NCBI GenBank assembly: GCA_036489565.1
Contig: DASXFN010000116.1
Span: 33,648 to 97,647, forward strand
Reading direction: 5' to 3'
DNA: 64,000 nt
From: JAICKN01 sp036489565
Lineage (GTDB): Bacteria > Acidobacteriota > Terriglobia > Terriglobales > Acidobacteriaceae
The position numbers and the translations under genes were made by a program. Shown here piece by piece: positions 51,650 through 60,901 of this stretch. Under the pieces are notes generated by a model. The model worked only from the letters and a program-made list of their open reading frames with translations, did not search any database and had not been told where the DNA came from. Within the stretch, counting starts at the first letter, position 1, and every line of letters begins with the position of its first letter.

Positions 51650-52747
51650 GTGAGGACTTGGGAAGTAATTATTGTCGGCGGCGGAATCATCGGCCTTTCG
51701 CTGGCGCTTGCCTTGCGCAAACGGGGAATGCGAGTGCTCATCGTCGAGCGCGGTGAAGCCGGACGTGAAGCCTCATATGCTGCCGCCGGAATGATCGCGG
51801 ACTTCGCCCCTGAATTGCCTCCCTCGCTTTTACCTTTGGCTATAGCGAGCGCCGGGATGTATCCCGAATTTGTCCACGACCTGCAAGATGAGTCAGGAAT
51901 GAATGTCGATTTGCGGGATAACGGAACATTGTTGCTCTCGGCGCACGCGGCTTCCGGACCAGGTTGGAAATCTGAATCAGAAACGCAAAATGGCCTTGAA
52001 CCCGTTTCGCTGGAGGCCGTGGCAAAGCTGGAACCTGAGTTAAAACTTAACGAGCATGCGGCATTCTTCCGCAAGGAACGGAGCGTGGATCCCCGCGCAC
52101 TGACGGCTGCGGCAATCCAGGCAGCCAAACATCGTGAAATAGACATTGTTTCCGGCAATCCGGTGGAGCGCGTCATGATTTCCGCTGGCCGCGTGAGCGG
52201 CGTCTCCACAGGCAAAACTGCTTATTCTGCTCCGGTGGTGGTAAATTGCGCGGGGGCATGGGCGGGAAACATTCCTCCGTACCAATTTCCCACGCGGCCT
52301 GTGAAGGGGCAGATTCTCGCGGTGATTGGCGCACCTATTCTGCGGCACGTGGTGCGCGGAGGCGAAGTTTATTTGGTTCCTCGCACTGACGGACGAATTT
52401 TGGTTGGGGCGACTTTGGAAAATGTCGGCTATGACAAGCGTGTGGATCCGGATGTGGTGCAGCGCCTCCAGCAATCGGCAATTGAGATGGTTCCGGCCTT
52501 GCGCGGGGCCAAGCTGCATCAGGCCTGGGCGGGATTACGCCCAGGAACCGCGGACGCTCTGCCCATCCTTGGGGAAACCGCGGCACGCGGCTATTTTGTA
52601 GCGAGTGGCCATTACCGCGACGGAATTTTGCTGGCGCCAATTACCGCCAAGGTGATGGCGCAAGTCATCTGCGGCGAGAAACTTGAGCTTGACCTGAGCG
52701 CGTTTTCGCCGCTTCGTTTTGAAGAAAAACAAATGGCCATGGGATGA
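51650..52747 (+). CDS. thiO: glycine oxidase (ThiO) for thiamine synthesis
   Basis: 365 residues from GTG 51650. N-terminal FAD loop I-I-V-G-G-G-I-I-G-L-S-L-A, followed by E-R-G-E-A-G-R-E-A-S-Y-A-A-A-G-M. C-terminal G-L-R-P-G-T-A-D-A-L-P-I-L-G and S-G-H-Y-R-D-G-I-L-L-A-P are ThiO-specific. Oxidises glycine to dehydroglycine, the precursor used by ThiG at 42700-43473. The two thi genes are 8 kb apart with the iron cassette in between. Confidence 0.9.
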   Translation: MRTWEVIIVGGGIIGLSLALALRKRGMRVLIVERGEAGREASYAAAGMIADFAPELPPSLLPLAIASAGMYPEFVHDLQDESGMNVDLRDNGTLLLSAHAASGPGWKSESETQNGLEPVSLEAVAKLEPELKLNEHAAFFRKERSVDPRALTAAAIQAAKHREIDIVSGNPVERVMISAGRVSGVSTGKTAYSAPVVVNCAGAWAGNIPPYQFPTRPVKGQILAVIGAPILRHVVRGGEVYLVPRTDGRILVGATLENVGYDKRVDPDVVQRLQQSAIEMVPALRGAKLHQAWAGLRPGTADALPILGETAARGYFVASGHYRDGILLAPITAKVMAQVICGEKLELDLSAFSPLRFEEKQMAMG

Positions 52748-52838
52748 AGAAGGCCGGCAAAAGCACAGCCATTTCGCTCAGTTATACTGAATTCCGGTTC
52801 GGTATCTCCGATTCGGTTGCAGAAAGAGGAGACCCTCA

Positions 52839-54218
52839 ATGGCATCAGCCGCTGTAGAGTACGCTCGTCAGAATCAGCAACGCTTTCTGGATGAATTAAA
52901 AGACCTGCTCCGTATTCCCAGCATCAGCACGCTTGATGAACATGCTACTGATGTCCGGCAAGCCGCAGAGTACGTGGCGAACGACTTGCGACGCATTGGG
53001 ATGCAGAATGTCGAGGTCATCGCGACCAAGGGCCATCCTCTTGTCTACGCAGACTGGCTTCATGCGCCGGGCAAACCGACCGTCCTGATGTATGCGCACT
53101 ACGACGTGCAGCCTCCCGATCCATTGAATGAATGGATTTCTCCTCCCTTTGAGCCGACGGAGCGCAACAACAATGTTTATGCCCGTGGCGCAGTGGATGA
53201 CAAGGGCCAGCTCTGGATGGAAGTGAAAGCTCTTGAGGCGCTCATGAAGGCGCATGGCGGTGTGTTGCCGATCAATGTAAAGGTACTGTTTGAAGGTGAG
53301 GAAGAGGTCGGTGGGGAAGCCATTGCGGAATATATCCGCAAGGAAAAAACGAAGCTGCGAGCGGATTTCGCGTTGGTATGCGACACGGAACTTTTCGCCG
53401 ACGGCCTACCCACATTGTGCGTTGGCTTGCGTGGCTTGGTGTACACGGAGATTGAGGCGATCGGCCCCAAAACCGACCTGCACTCCGGAATGTACGGAGG
53501 CGCCGCGCCGAATCCATTTTTTGCGTTGATTGAAATTCTGAGCAAATTGAAGGACGCCAAGGGTCGGGTGCTGATTCCGGGTTTTTATTCCAAGGTGAAA
53601 GCTCCGAGCGCGGCGGAATTGAAGGCCTGGAAGAAACTTCCCTTCAACGAAGAACACTATCGCAAGACTGAAGTTGGTTCCACGAAACTGACCGGCGAGC
53701 CCGGATATTCCGTGCTGTACCGTACCTGGGCGCGGCCCACGCTGGAAGTCCACGGCATGCCGGGAGGCTTTACTTCGCCCGGCGCTAAGACTGTTATTCC
53801 CGCCCGAGCGGCGGCGAAGGTTTCCCTGAGGTTAGTCCCCAACCAGGACCCCGACGATATCCTGAAACGCTACAAAAATTATGTAACCAAGCTGACGCCT
53901 AAGGGTATCCAGATCAGTTTTAAAATCTGGAGTAAGGGGCCTGCCTGCGTAGTCGGGACCGACAACAAGTTCATTAAGGCCGCAACCGAAGCACTGCACG
54001 AAGTATTTCGAAAGAAAACTGTTTTTATCCGCTCTGGCGGCTCCATACCCATTGTGACGGATTTCCAAGATGTTCTGAAGATTCCCAGCGTCATGATGGG
54101 ATTTGGTTTGCCTGATGACAATCTGCACGCTCCCAACGAAAAATTCCACATCCCGAATTTTTACCGGGGGATTGAATCCATTTGCGTGTTTTTCGAGCGG
54201 TTGGGCGCCAAAAGCTAA
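52839..54218 (+). CDS. M20 family metallo-dipeptidase
   Basis: 459 residues. Two-zinc peptidase: H87-x-D89 in Y-A-H-Y-D-V-Q-P-P, D120 in R-G-A-V-D-D-K-G, E154/E155 in E-G-E-E-E, and a lid domain with D-L-H-S-G. Carboxypeptidase/dipeptidase of unclear natural substrate, cytoplasmic. Starts 91 bases after thiO. Confidence 0.9.
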   Translation: MASAAVEYARQNQQRFLDELKDLLRIPSISTLDEHATDVRQAAEYVANDLRRIGMQNVEVIATKGHPLVYADWLHAPGKPTVLMYAHYDVQPPDPLNEWISPPFEPTERNNNVYARGAVDDKGQLWMEVKALEALMKAHGGVLPINVKVLFEGEEEVGGEAIAEYIRKEKTKLRADFALVCDTELFADGLPTLCVGLRGLVYTEIEAIGPKTDLHSGMYGGAAPNPFFALIEILSKLKDAKGRVLIPGFYSKVKAPSAAELKAWKKLPFNEEHYRKTEVGSTKLTGEPGYSVLYRTWARPTLEVHGMPGGFTSPGAKTVIPARAAAKVSLRLVPNQDPDDILKRYKNYVTKLTPKGIQISFKIWSKGPACVVGTDNKFIKAATEALHEVFRKKTVFIRSGGSIPIVTDFQDVLKIPSVMMGFGLPDDNLHAPNEKFHIPNFYRGIESICVFFERLGAKS

Positions 54219-54222
54219 CTAA

Positions 54223-54741
54223 TTACATTGTCTTCGCTATCGCTCGTAGCGCGTTTGCCACGCATTGCGAGAGTTCGTAATCCGTATCAATTACGACTTT
54301 GGGAAGAAGAATCTCCTGCCAGTTTGATTTCATTTTCAGGTACAACTGGTGGTCGCGATTTGCCGCCACGTGCGTGGTTTGTTGTTCTTCGAGGCGGATT
54401 CGGGCGGTTTCAGCCGTGCAAGTGCACTCCAGAATTCTCCAGTCCTGCCTCAGTTGATCCGCTGCTTTGATCACTTGTTCAAGTTGCTGAGTTTTGGAGA
54501 ACGGTCGTCCGTCAATCAGGACCGTGCGAGTAGGATTGTTCTTCAACAAATACGCAGCCACGTCGAGAAGCACCGTCATACAGAAATCATCCTGCGCGGT
54601 CGAGTATTCAATTTCGTCAGGAGGGAAGAGCGCGGCGCGAATTTCATCCTTGTTGAGGAGTACACCTGAGATTTGCAGGGCCAGCGCGCGCGCAAGCGTG
54701 GTTTTACCGGTGCCGGGTAATCCAGCCATGATGACAATCAT
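54223..54741 (-). CDS. small P-loop kinase-like protein
   Basis: 172 residues. Walker A G-L-P-G-T-G-K-T-T at residues 7-15; L-I-D-G-R near 95-99, and an R-x-x-x-R-x-x pattern suggest an AAA33/gluconate- or adenylate-kinase-like fold. Substrate not clear. Four bases past the M20 peptidase stop in the convergent direction. Confidence 0.75.
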   Translation of the reverse strand: MIVIMAGLPGTGKTTLARALALQISGVLLNKDEIRAALFPPDEIEYSTAQDDFCMTVLLDVAAYLLKNNPTRTVLIDGRPFSKTQQLEQVIKAADQLRQDWRILECTCTAETARIRLEEQQTTHVAANRDHQLYLKMKSNWQEILLPKVVIDTDYELSQCVANALRAIAKTM

Positions 54742-54753
54742 GTCTGGATTATT

Positions 54754-55629
54754 TTACCGGGTGGGAATGTTTCGTTCTTGCTGAGTCGAACTAAGGAGGT
54801 CGGGAATGATGGCGTCTGGGCGGAGGATGCCGGCGCTCTCATCGTTTCGATCATTCGCGCTATTCCGATTGCCTGCCAAAATCTTTGACTCGCGCCAATC
54901 GTCGTAGTGGTCGGAAACCATGATGTGGAATACCCACTGGTGGCGCTCTTCTTCTGGTTCAATCAACCCCATTTCTTTCAACGGAACCAGATATTGCTCG
55001 ACCCATCGGATCTGGTCATTGGTCATGCCGCGGCGTTGAATGTCCACCGTGATTCCCGCCAAATGGGATGAGGCACGGTCGCCTTCCGCGGGCGCCGCAT
55101 TGCGATTATGACGGCGAAGCTTCTTCTGTACCTTCACAGTGCGCACGGCGGAGTTGACCTGGATCTGCGCGCCGAACTGGCTGTAAAAATCATCACTCAG
55201 ATCGTTCAGAAAATCTAATGTCCATGGGCGGCAGTAGCGCCGGTCCTCAGGAAGCTGCGGAGCAATGCGCAGAGCTTCACTGGGAACAATCTCCAGCAGA
55301 TCGCCGCTCTCTTCCAGGGAAACTAACTGAGTATCATCCTGAATGCGCGGCAAATCCAGACGGTCAATTTCTTCATTCTGAATATAAAGAGACTCGGGTG
55401 TTGGCCGAAACAGTGGATGCCACAAGACCCAGTTCAGGCGCAAATGACGACGATGGCTGACACGGCGACTACGTGGACGGGTTTTGTGCACCGCGAACGC
55501 AGACCCGCAAAGGGCAACACTCAGCGCAAACAATAAAATAAAGCTTTGGCCAGTTCTTCTGATCACGAAGTGGTTCCGATTCCTTGAGCCTGACTGCAAA
55601 GACAGCAGGCGGTTATTGTAAGGCATCAT
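54754..55629 (-). CDS. DUF5715 exported protein
   Basis: 291 residues from ATG 55629 (frame open to 55680). A membrane/signal segment at about 29-48 is followed by a basic stretch R-P-R-S-R-R and a globular region with S-A-V-R-T and S-S-H-L-A-G-I-T-V-D-I, which has the spacing of M15-like peptidoglycan peptidase residues (H, D). The family is of unknown function; the peptidase-like residues make a cell-wall role plausible. An 8-bp hairpin (CCTTCGGT / ACCGAGGG) lies within its leader at about 55655-55673. Confidence 0.65.
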   Translation of the reverse strand: MMPYNNRLLSLQSGSRNRNHFVIRRTGQSFILLFALSVALCGSAFAVHKTRPRSRRVSHRRHLRLNWVLWHPLFRPTPESLYIQNEEIDRLDLPRIQDDTQLVSLEESGDLLEIVPSEALRIAPQLPEDRRYCRPWTLDFLNDLSDDFYSQFGAQIQVNSAVRTVKVQKKLRRHNRNAAPAEGDRASSHLAGITVDIQRRGMTNDQIRWVEQYLVPLKEMGLIEPEEERHQWVFHIMVSDHYDDWRESKILAGNRNSANDRNDESAGILRPDAIIPDLLSSTQQERNIPTR

Positions 55630-55905
55630 TAAAGAATTCCAATCTAAAAATCTGCCCTCGGTGTTACCGAAGGTGTCCAATGCTTTTGGTTACCTTCTGG
55701 TTACTCTGCCTAGGTACACATGGAATGAAGCAATCGAGAGGCCGCATCTCCGGGCCGATTGGATGGACCCTAAAACCTTACGAATCAGCACGGGCACGCG
55801 GGCAAAGTGGTAAGTGAATGCCCTCCAGCGTCAGGGCGGGGAAAACACTTTCCCAAAAGGTCATTTCGGATTTTTGGGAATTTGATGGAACCGTTGCATC
55901 CCGAT

Positions 55906-56529
55906 CTAAATCTTCCGGTACCATTCCAAAAATTTACGGAAGGCGGCGCCGCGATGGCTGTATTTTGCTTTTTCCTCAGCATCCAATTCCGCAAAAGTTT
56001 TCTGTATTTGCGGGAAAAAGAAAAATGGGTCGTAGCCAAAACCATTTGAGCCTCGCCGCTCATCCAGAATGATGCCGTCGGCTTTTCCGTGGAAAACGGC
56101 CAGCGTGTGGCCATTGCGCGCGGCGGCGATGACGCAGACGAACCTTCCGGTGCGTTGGGTCGCAGGAACGCTCTTCAAATTGCGTATCAGCTTCTCGTTG
56201 TTCGCTTCGTCGTCCGTGTTGCTGCCTGCTTGACTGGGATCATCCGCCGCGTAGCGTGCAGAGTGAACGCCGGGCGCGCCGTCCAGCGCGTCCACTTCCA
56301 GGCCGGAATCGTCGGCAAGAACGATTTCATCATTCGCGGCGAGGCTGTATGCTTCTGCTTTCTTGCGGGCGTTGGCTTCGAATGTAAGCCCATCTTCCAC
56401 CACAGTAGAAAGCTGAGAAAAATTCGGGACTGGCTCGATCTTTATGTCGAGAGCAAGAGCGGCGCCTGCGAAATCGCGCAGCTTACCGGGATTGGAAGTT
56501 GCAATCAGTATTCGCTCAGGGATAGACAT
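55906..56529 (-). CDS. rdgB: XTP/dITP diphosphatase
   Basis: Removes non-canonical purine nucleoside triphosphates. 207 residues. T-S-N-P-G-K at the start, A-D-D-S-G-L-E-V-D-A-L-x-G-x-P-G-V-H-S-A-R-Y-A, G-F-G-Y-D-P-F-F and the C-terminal F-A-E-L-x-x-E-E-K-A-K-Y-S-H-R-G-A-A are the full family set. Its start overlaps the upstream membrane protein gene end by 14 bases. Confidence 0.94.
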   Translation of the reverse strand: MSIPERILIATSNPGKLRDFAGAALALDIKIEPVPNFSQLSTVVEDGLTFEANARKKAEAYSLAANDEIVLADDSGLEVDALDGAPGVHSARYAADDPSQAGSNTDDEANNEKLIRNLKSVPATQRTGRFVCVIAAARNGHTLAVFHGKADGIILDERRGSNGFGYDPFFFFPQIQKTFAELDAEEKAKYSHRGAAFRKFLEWYRKI

Positions 56530-58348
56530 GGCTTCGGTTCTCGATGACTTCTTTTCGCGAAAGTTTCCTTTGATACACGACCAACAGCAAAAGGAATATC
56601 GCCGTAATTGCCGAAACGATTTCCCCCAGCGTGCGGTCCCACGTTTTGATGAATTGGATTTCGACGCGGTTCGTTCCTGCCTGCACCGGAACCATCATTT
56701 GCCCTGTTTCGGGATCAGTCTCGGAAGGCGTGATGCGTTCATTCACGCGGACTTGCCACGCTGGAAAATTGAATAAACGTATCGCCATCTTCCCGGGATC
56801 ATTCGCAATTACAGTAAATGCCCTTGTCTCAGGATCCCAGCGGTGCACAGCAATCTGCGCCGATCCTGCACCTTCACCTTCATATCTGACGTCTGGAGCG
56901 CCTGGTTTGGCCGCTGACGCATCTGCGCCGGCTGGGACATATTCATCCGTGCCTTCATAGCCAACGCCGCTCGTCTGGTTATCAAGCATTTCCGCAATGT
57001 CGGCGGCGTTGTCCCACCATGGAGCTTGCACTGTGTGCCAAACATATCCGACGGTCGCCAGAAGGAGTAAATATAGCGCGATGCGAGGCAGCCATCGCCG
57101 GCCCGTTCGCGCGGCGAAAATGGCAAGGGGTACGTTCAGACAAAGCAGCCAGCGCCAGGGGAACTGCATAAAGCGAAGTTCCGGCAGATAGCGCCAAAAT
57201 ATGCTCGTCACCGAAAACATGGAAATAGAGAGAGCGATTCCCCAGATTGCCAGAAGAGAAAAAAATCGCGCACGGGGCTTGTGGCGCAACACCAGAAAGG
57301 CAGCGGCGCAGAGGGCGATCACCTCGGAAAGGGCAATAATGGAAATGAGGTGATTAAAAAGATTGTGGTCAGGGTCTGGTGTTATCGCGAAAAGAAAATT
57401 GTCCTGCGCGCGATATCCTTCAGAAAGGACTTGAGAGACGCTGATCCATTTCTGCTCGTAAACGGCTGGTACAAGATAGAACCCGGCCAGCAGTGGTCCC
57501 AGCAGGATTCCCGCCGCGCCTTCTGCTAGACCTCGAAGGGCGCGCCGGGAAAGCGCGAGCATCAAAACGAAGAAGGCCGCCGAGTAGGTAACCATAACCG
57601 CCGAGGGGACATTGATAAGCCATGCAGCGGCGACGATCAATGCCAATGGCAGGATTATTTCCTTTGGCCTTTCGCGAGGCCGAAAAATCACTAATACCAG
57701 CAATGGGAGCAGCGCGCCTGCCACAAGCTCCGCGAATGCGCTTCGCCAGTAAACGATCACCAGGAAATATGGGTTGGCCGCGTAAAACACTGCCGCGCAA
57801 ATTGCTTCAGTTCTGCCTAACCATTCGCGCGCCAACAGGAACATACAAAAACCAGAGGCGGTGAGCCCGATCCACACATAGGCTCCGGCTACCAGTTTCC
57901 AGGGCAGGAATGATCCCAGGAGCGTGCCGAGCGTCCACGAGACTGGAGGATAAAAAATAAATCGTGCCTCCCCGTAACCGTAATGCGCAAGCGCTGCCCA
58001 CTTTGGATGCAATATCCCAAGCTTCCATTGTCTAAGTACTTCCATCCATGAATTCATGTGGAACTCGAAGTCATGTCCGGAAGGAACGCCGCGAAAGAAA
58101 AAAGGCACAATGACTAAAAACGCAGCGCAGGAAATAATCAAAAGAGGAACCAGCAATCCTCGGGGAGCAGGAAAGGGCTGATCGGCGGAGTTTACTTTCG
58201 CTTCGGCCTTATGTGAAGAAATGGAATCCAGTTGGGCTCGCTCCAAATGTGTTGGTTGGGCAGAGAATACAAGAAAAGCGGCGATCGCTCCACCTATGCT
58301 TTTGAGAGTAGCCGCGGCGGCGAAAGCCGTCCTAGATTGTCTGAGCAA
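56516..58348 (-). CDS. large multi-span membrane protein (YfhO/6-PTPS-related glycosyltransferase-like)
   Basis: 610 residues, about twelve hydrophobic helices with an extracytoplasmic C-terminal beta-rich region (about 450-580) and one terminal helix. G-H-D-F-E-F-H near residue 90 resembles the first loop of GT-C type transferases and the membrane 6-pyruvoyl-tetrahydropterin synthase-related family. Likely acts on lipid-linked or surface sugars, but not proven. The true start may be later than 58348, since the first about 60 residues are weakly conserved. Confidence 0.65.
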   Translation of the reverse strand: MLRQSRTAFAAAATLKSIGGAIAAFLVFSAQPTHLERAQLDSISSHKAEAKVNSADQPFPAPRGLLVPLLIISCAAFLVIVPFFFRGVPSGHDFEFHMNSWMEVLRQWKLGILHPKWAALAHYGYGEARFIFYPPVSWTLGTLLGSFLPWKLVAGAYVWIGLTASGFCMFLLAREWLGRTEAICAAVFYAANPYFLVIVYWRSAFAELVAGALLPLLVLVIFRPRERPKEIILPLALIVAAAWLINVPSAVMVTYSAAFFVLMLALSRRALRGLAEGAAGILLGPLLAGFYLVPAVYEQKWISVSQVLSEGYRAQDNFLFAITPDPDHNLFNHLISIIALSEVIALCAAAFLVLRHKPRARFFSLLAIWGIALSISMFSVTSIFWRYLPELRFMQFPWRWLLCLNVPLAIFAARTGRRWLPRIALYLLLLATVGYVWHTVQAPWWDNAADIAEMLDNQTSGVGYEGTDEYVPAGADASAAKPGAPDVRYEGEGAGSAQIAVHRWDPETRAFTVIANDPGKMAIRLFNFPAWQVRVNERITPSETDPETGQMMVPVQAGTNRVEIQFIKTWDRTLGEIVSAITAIFLLLLVVYQRKLSRKEVIENRSHVYP

Positions 58349-58478
58349 GTGCTTTGAGCCCGCTCCGTAAATATGGGAATTTCATAGCACCGGCGGCCGC
58401 AAAAATTCACCAAGATTTCATTGTCTGAAAATCTTGTAACTCGACGATCGGCCTAGAGTGTTTGCATACGAGGTGGGA

Positions 58479-58541
58479 ACACAAGCCCGCCAGGGCACAA
58501 ATGCCTGAGTTAGAGACGGCACGCGGGCATTTCTATTGTGT
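58479..58541. other. imperfect long stem-loop at the 3' end of the PilZ gene
   Basis: In the plus orientation ACACAA-GCCCGC (58479-58490) pairs with GCGGGC (58523-58528) and, past a 7-nt bulge, TTGTGT (58536-58541), with an inner TGCC / GGCA (58502-58521). It begins about 9 bases after the stop codon of the minus-strand gene. There is no T-tract on the minus strand, so it is not a simple Rho-independent terminator. Possibly a 3' UTR structure or a small RNA element. Confidence 0.4.
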
Positions 58542-58549
58542 GAATGATG

Positions 58550-59674
58550 TTAGGAATTTGTGACAGCTTCAGAATTGCGTTGTTTGCGGAGTTGCTCGAG
58601 GAACTCTTCTTGTCCGAACGATTCATGTCCGCGTAAAAGTTCGAGCAAAGGATCGTCAAAATCGTCGTGGGCAGAGTGATCTTCAGAGGTAGTATCTTTC
58701 GCTCCCGCCAGCGCACGAGGTGTAATGGAAAGCTCCGGCAGGGTGCCAGGACGACTCATAAGCAGATTGATGAATCCGCTTACTTGCTCACGCTGTTGTG
58801 GTGTCCGCGAAGCAAATTCAATGCCCATGCCAAAGCCCGGATGCATGACACGCACCGTGCCTTCGGCCTGGACCTCGACATTGGCTACTTTTAAGTTCAA
58901 TACAATCTCGGAGCGTTCAGGGAACGGTGATTCCGTTTCCACGTAGCATCCACCCGTACTTAAATCGGTGAGTTGGCAGTGGGCCACAGGCTCTGGTTCA
59001 TCCGGCGGCATTTCAGGCGCGTGCGTGCTGAACCAGGATTTCAGGGCCTCGCGGGCGCTCTCGCCCATATCAACGAAGCGTACACCGGACTGCCCATTGG
59101 GATTGGCCCAAGCAACTTGACTCTGGACTTCGAATTGAAAGTCAGATTCGGGAAGCTGAAACCGCGCGGATATCGGCGCAGTCGGATAAAGCGTTTGCGC
59201 GGAGAGCACGTCCATGCCTTCTTCACTGATGTCGAGCAGAATGCCTTCCATCTCGGCCCCGCCCTGCACGCGAAGCTGCACCGCAACTTGCACCGGCACG
59301 CGGAAGGAACTGCGCCGCTCCCGTTTAATAAGCGCGATGGCAGCGCGCAAGGTGGCCTTTGCCTTGGCAGCCGATAAAGGCTTGTAAAGTACAAAGTTCG
59401 CCCCGGCACCAAAAACACTGCGCACTCTTTTTTTATCGTTCAACAGAGCGACGGTGACCACGTGACCAGCGGCACCTGCATTTTGAAAAACCAGCGATGC
59501 GTTGTGCGGATCGTCAAAGTCAACGATAACAGCGTCAAATTTTTGCTCCGTCAGACGAGTAAGAGCGTCCGTGTAGCTACAGGACTTCGCCTCCAGTTCA
59601 AACTCCGCCAATACCGGAGCCAGAACCGAAGACGTTTGCTCGTCCTTTGTGACTAAGAGTGCCTGGAAGATCAT
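58550..59674 (-). CDS. receiver domain with two PilZ domains
   Basis: 374 residues. Residues 1-120 form a receiver-like domain with V-I-V-D-F-D-D at the phosphoacceptor position and a degenerate signature elsewhere. PilZ domain 1 (about 117-225) has R-R-S-S-F-R-V-P-V and D-I-S-E-E-G-M; PilZ domain 2 (about 230-330) has H-C-Q-L-T-D-L-S-T-G-G-C-Y-V-E-T, the R-x3-R/D-x-S-x2-G pattern for c-di-GMP binding. Likely a c-di-GMP-responsive motility or surface regulator. The disordered acidic C-terminus is about 45 residues. Confidence 0.82.
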   Translation of the reverse strand: MIFQALLVTKDEQTSSVLAPVLAEFELEAKSCSYTDALTRLTEQKFDAVIVDFDDPHNASLVFQNAGAAGHVVTVALLNDKKRVRSVFGAGANFVLYKPLSAAKAKATLRAAIALIKRERRSSFRVPVQVAVQLRVQGGAEMEGILLDISEEGMDVLSAQTLYPTAPISARFQLPESDFQFEVQSQVAWANPNGQSGVRFVDMGESAREALKSWFSTHAPEMPPDEPEPVAHCQLTDLSTGGCYVETESPFPERSEIVLNLKVANVEVQAEGTVRVMHPGFGMGIEFASRTPQQREQVSGFINLLMSRPGTLPELSITPRALAGAKDTTSEDHSAHDDFDDPLLELLRGHESFGQEEFLEQLRKQRNSEAVTNS

Positions 59675-59700
59675 GGGATAACTTTATGGGTGAATTCTGG

Positions 59701-59949
59701 TTAGGGCCAGCGAGGAGCGCGTGCTCCCTTGGCTCCCGGGTTTGACGCCGAAGCGCCTGCTTTGGCCGACATGGCGTTCGCCGGCTCGTCTACTTCCGCC
59801 AGCACGGCACCGTCATCTTCTTCCATTTCGGCGAGTAACGGAGCAACTTCCCGCAATTTCTCCGCAGCCTGTTGCAGCATCTCTATCTGCTTTCCCAACT
59901 GGGCATACTTGGCTTGCTTGCGTCGCAAGACCTCATGGATATCTTTCAT
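59701..59949 (-). CDS. small coiled-coil protein with acidic/Ala-rich tail
   Basis: 82 residues. Residues 1-45 are a strong heptad coiled-coil (V-L-R-R-K-Q-A-K-Y...L-G-K-Q-I-E-M-L), followed by an acidic stretch and a Ala/Gly/Pro-rich end. Start supported by AGGGGG four bases upstream. Such short proteins are frequent in Acidobacteriota; no function known. It sits upstream of the PilZ gene on the same strand. Confidence 0.55.
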   Translation of the reverse strand: MKDIHEVLRRKQAKYAQLGKQIEMLQQAAEKLREVAPLLAEMEEDDGAVLAEVDEPANAMSAKAGASASNPGAKGARAPRWP

Positions 59950-60424
59950 ACATCCCCCTGTGGTGACTGTAAAAAGCTAGGTGCAATAGCGTCAACGCGA
60001 ATCCAGATTTCGCGATTACCGCAGTAACTTGGAAAGCCAGTTACCGTTAGGGAAACGGCAAAAGATCCTGGGTGGAGGACAAAGACTGGTAATGGACGCG
60101 GGAAGGCGTTTGTAGTAGCAAGTCCATTGTTTATCGTGTTTCCAATGTGGATGGCGATCAGGCTGCCAAGGTGTGGGAGAACTCCCTACCCGCTTTGTGC
60201 CACCGATATAGCACGAAGGTGGAATTTACTGTACGGGGGTATCAACGTATCTTGGCAATGAGCAGTTCTGGGGGAGGGCTGTTCGGGCGCTCTTGATCTG
60301 AAAAGATCCGGGGCGCTTCTTATTTGCGCGGGTGTTTTCGCAGATTGCCATTCTGTTTATCAATTCCGCCTTATTTCACCCGAAGCCAGCCCCGCCAACC
60401 CAGATTCGTCTGAATCCAGTCCGC
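59950..60424 (+). other. 475-bp gene-free stretch; candidate structured RNA ending in a terminator
   Basis: No credible ORF. On the plus strand a possible three-way junction lies at 60037-60089: outer CCAGT / ACTGG, with hairpins CCGTT / AACGG and TCCT / AGGA inside. A second hairpin GGGAG / CTCCC is near 60176-60188. At 60287-60316 GCGCTC and GGGCGC enclose GATCT-GAAA-AGATC, followed by TTCTTATTT: a good intrinsic terminator, on the plus strand with no plus-strand gene upstream. This suggests a non-coding transcript of about 300 nt. No known family was recognised by eye. Confidence 0.4.
60287..60325 (+). terminator. intrinsic terminator without an upstream gene
   Basis: Stem GCGCTC / GGGCGC with an inner GATCT-GAAA-AGATC hairpin (GNRA tetraloop) and a tail TTCTTATTT. 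On the minus strand no T-run follows, so the orientation is plus. It would terminate a plus-strand transcript starting in 59950-60280, where no coding gene is present. Confidence 0.55.
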
Positions 60425-60721
60425 TTAGCCCAGTACGTCCACGCGTTTGCCCGGCTGTTGCAAGGATTGTTGAGCCTTCTGGGTGGCACGCGCGTCTTGA
60501 GCAGGGGTAGTCTGTTCGGTTTTTTCGGGCGTAGAGGTAGAGCGTCCGCTGCTTCGAGTGCTCTGCTGTGGGGAACGCACTCCTGCCTGCTTATCAGCGG
60601 TTGTGCTCCTCGCCTTGGATACTTGGGAGGCTTGCGCCGCTTCGCGCGATTTCACCGCGTCTTGGTTTGATATTTCTGCCTGCTGGCGGGCTGTGGACTG
60701 CTTCACGCTGCTGACACTCAT
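60425..60721 (-). CDS. small low-complexity hydrophilic protein
   Basis: 98 residues from ATG 60721, which has a perfect AGGAGG six bases upstream; the frame is open to 60898 but that part lacks an SD. Rich in Gln, Ser, Thr, Ala and Lys; ends G-K-R-V-D-V-L-G. Probably disordered. I do not recognise a family. It lies downstream of tRNA-Arg on the same strand. Confidence 0.5.
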   Translation of the reverse strand: MSVSSVKQSTARQQAEISNQDAVKSREAAQASQVSKARSTTADKQAGVRSPQQSTRSSGRSTSTPEKTEQTTPAQDARATQKAQQSLQQPGKRVDVLG

Positions 60722-60901
60722 TTGGTTCCTCCTGTTGGCCTGCACGCCGTCCGCAGGTCTACAAGAGCTGTATCGGCAGGCTGTCGGAGAACTTGAGACG
60801 CCAAAAAGGCGTAGTTGAGGAGGCTTGGAAGGCGAGAGCGGGAAAGTGCCCATTGCGGAAATCCTGCACCGAGCGAAGGATCTCAGGCGACTGAACACTC
60901 A

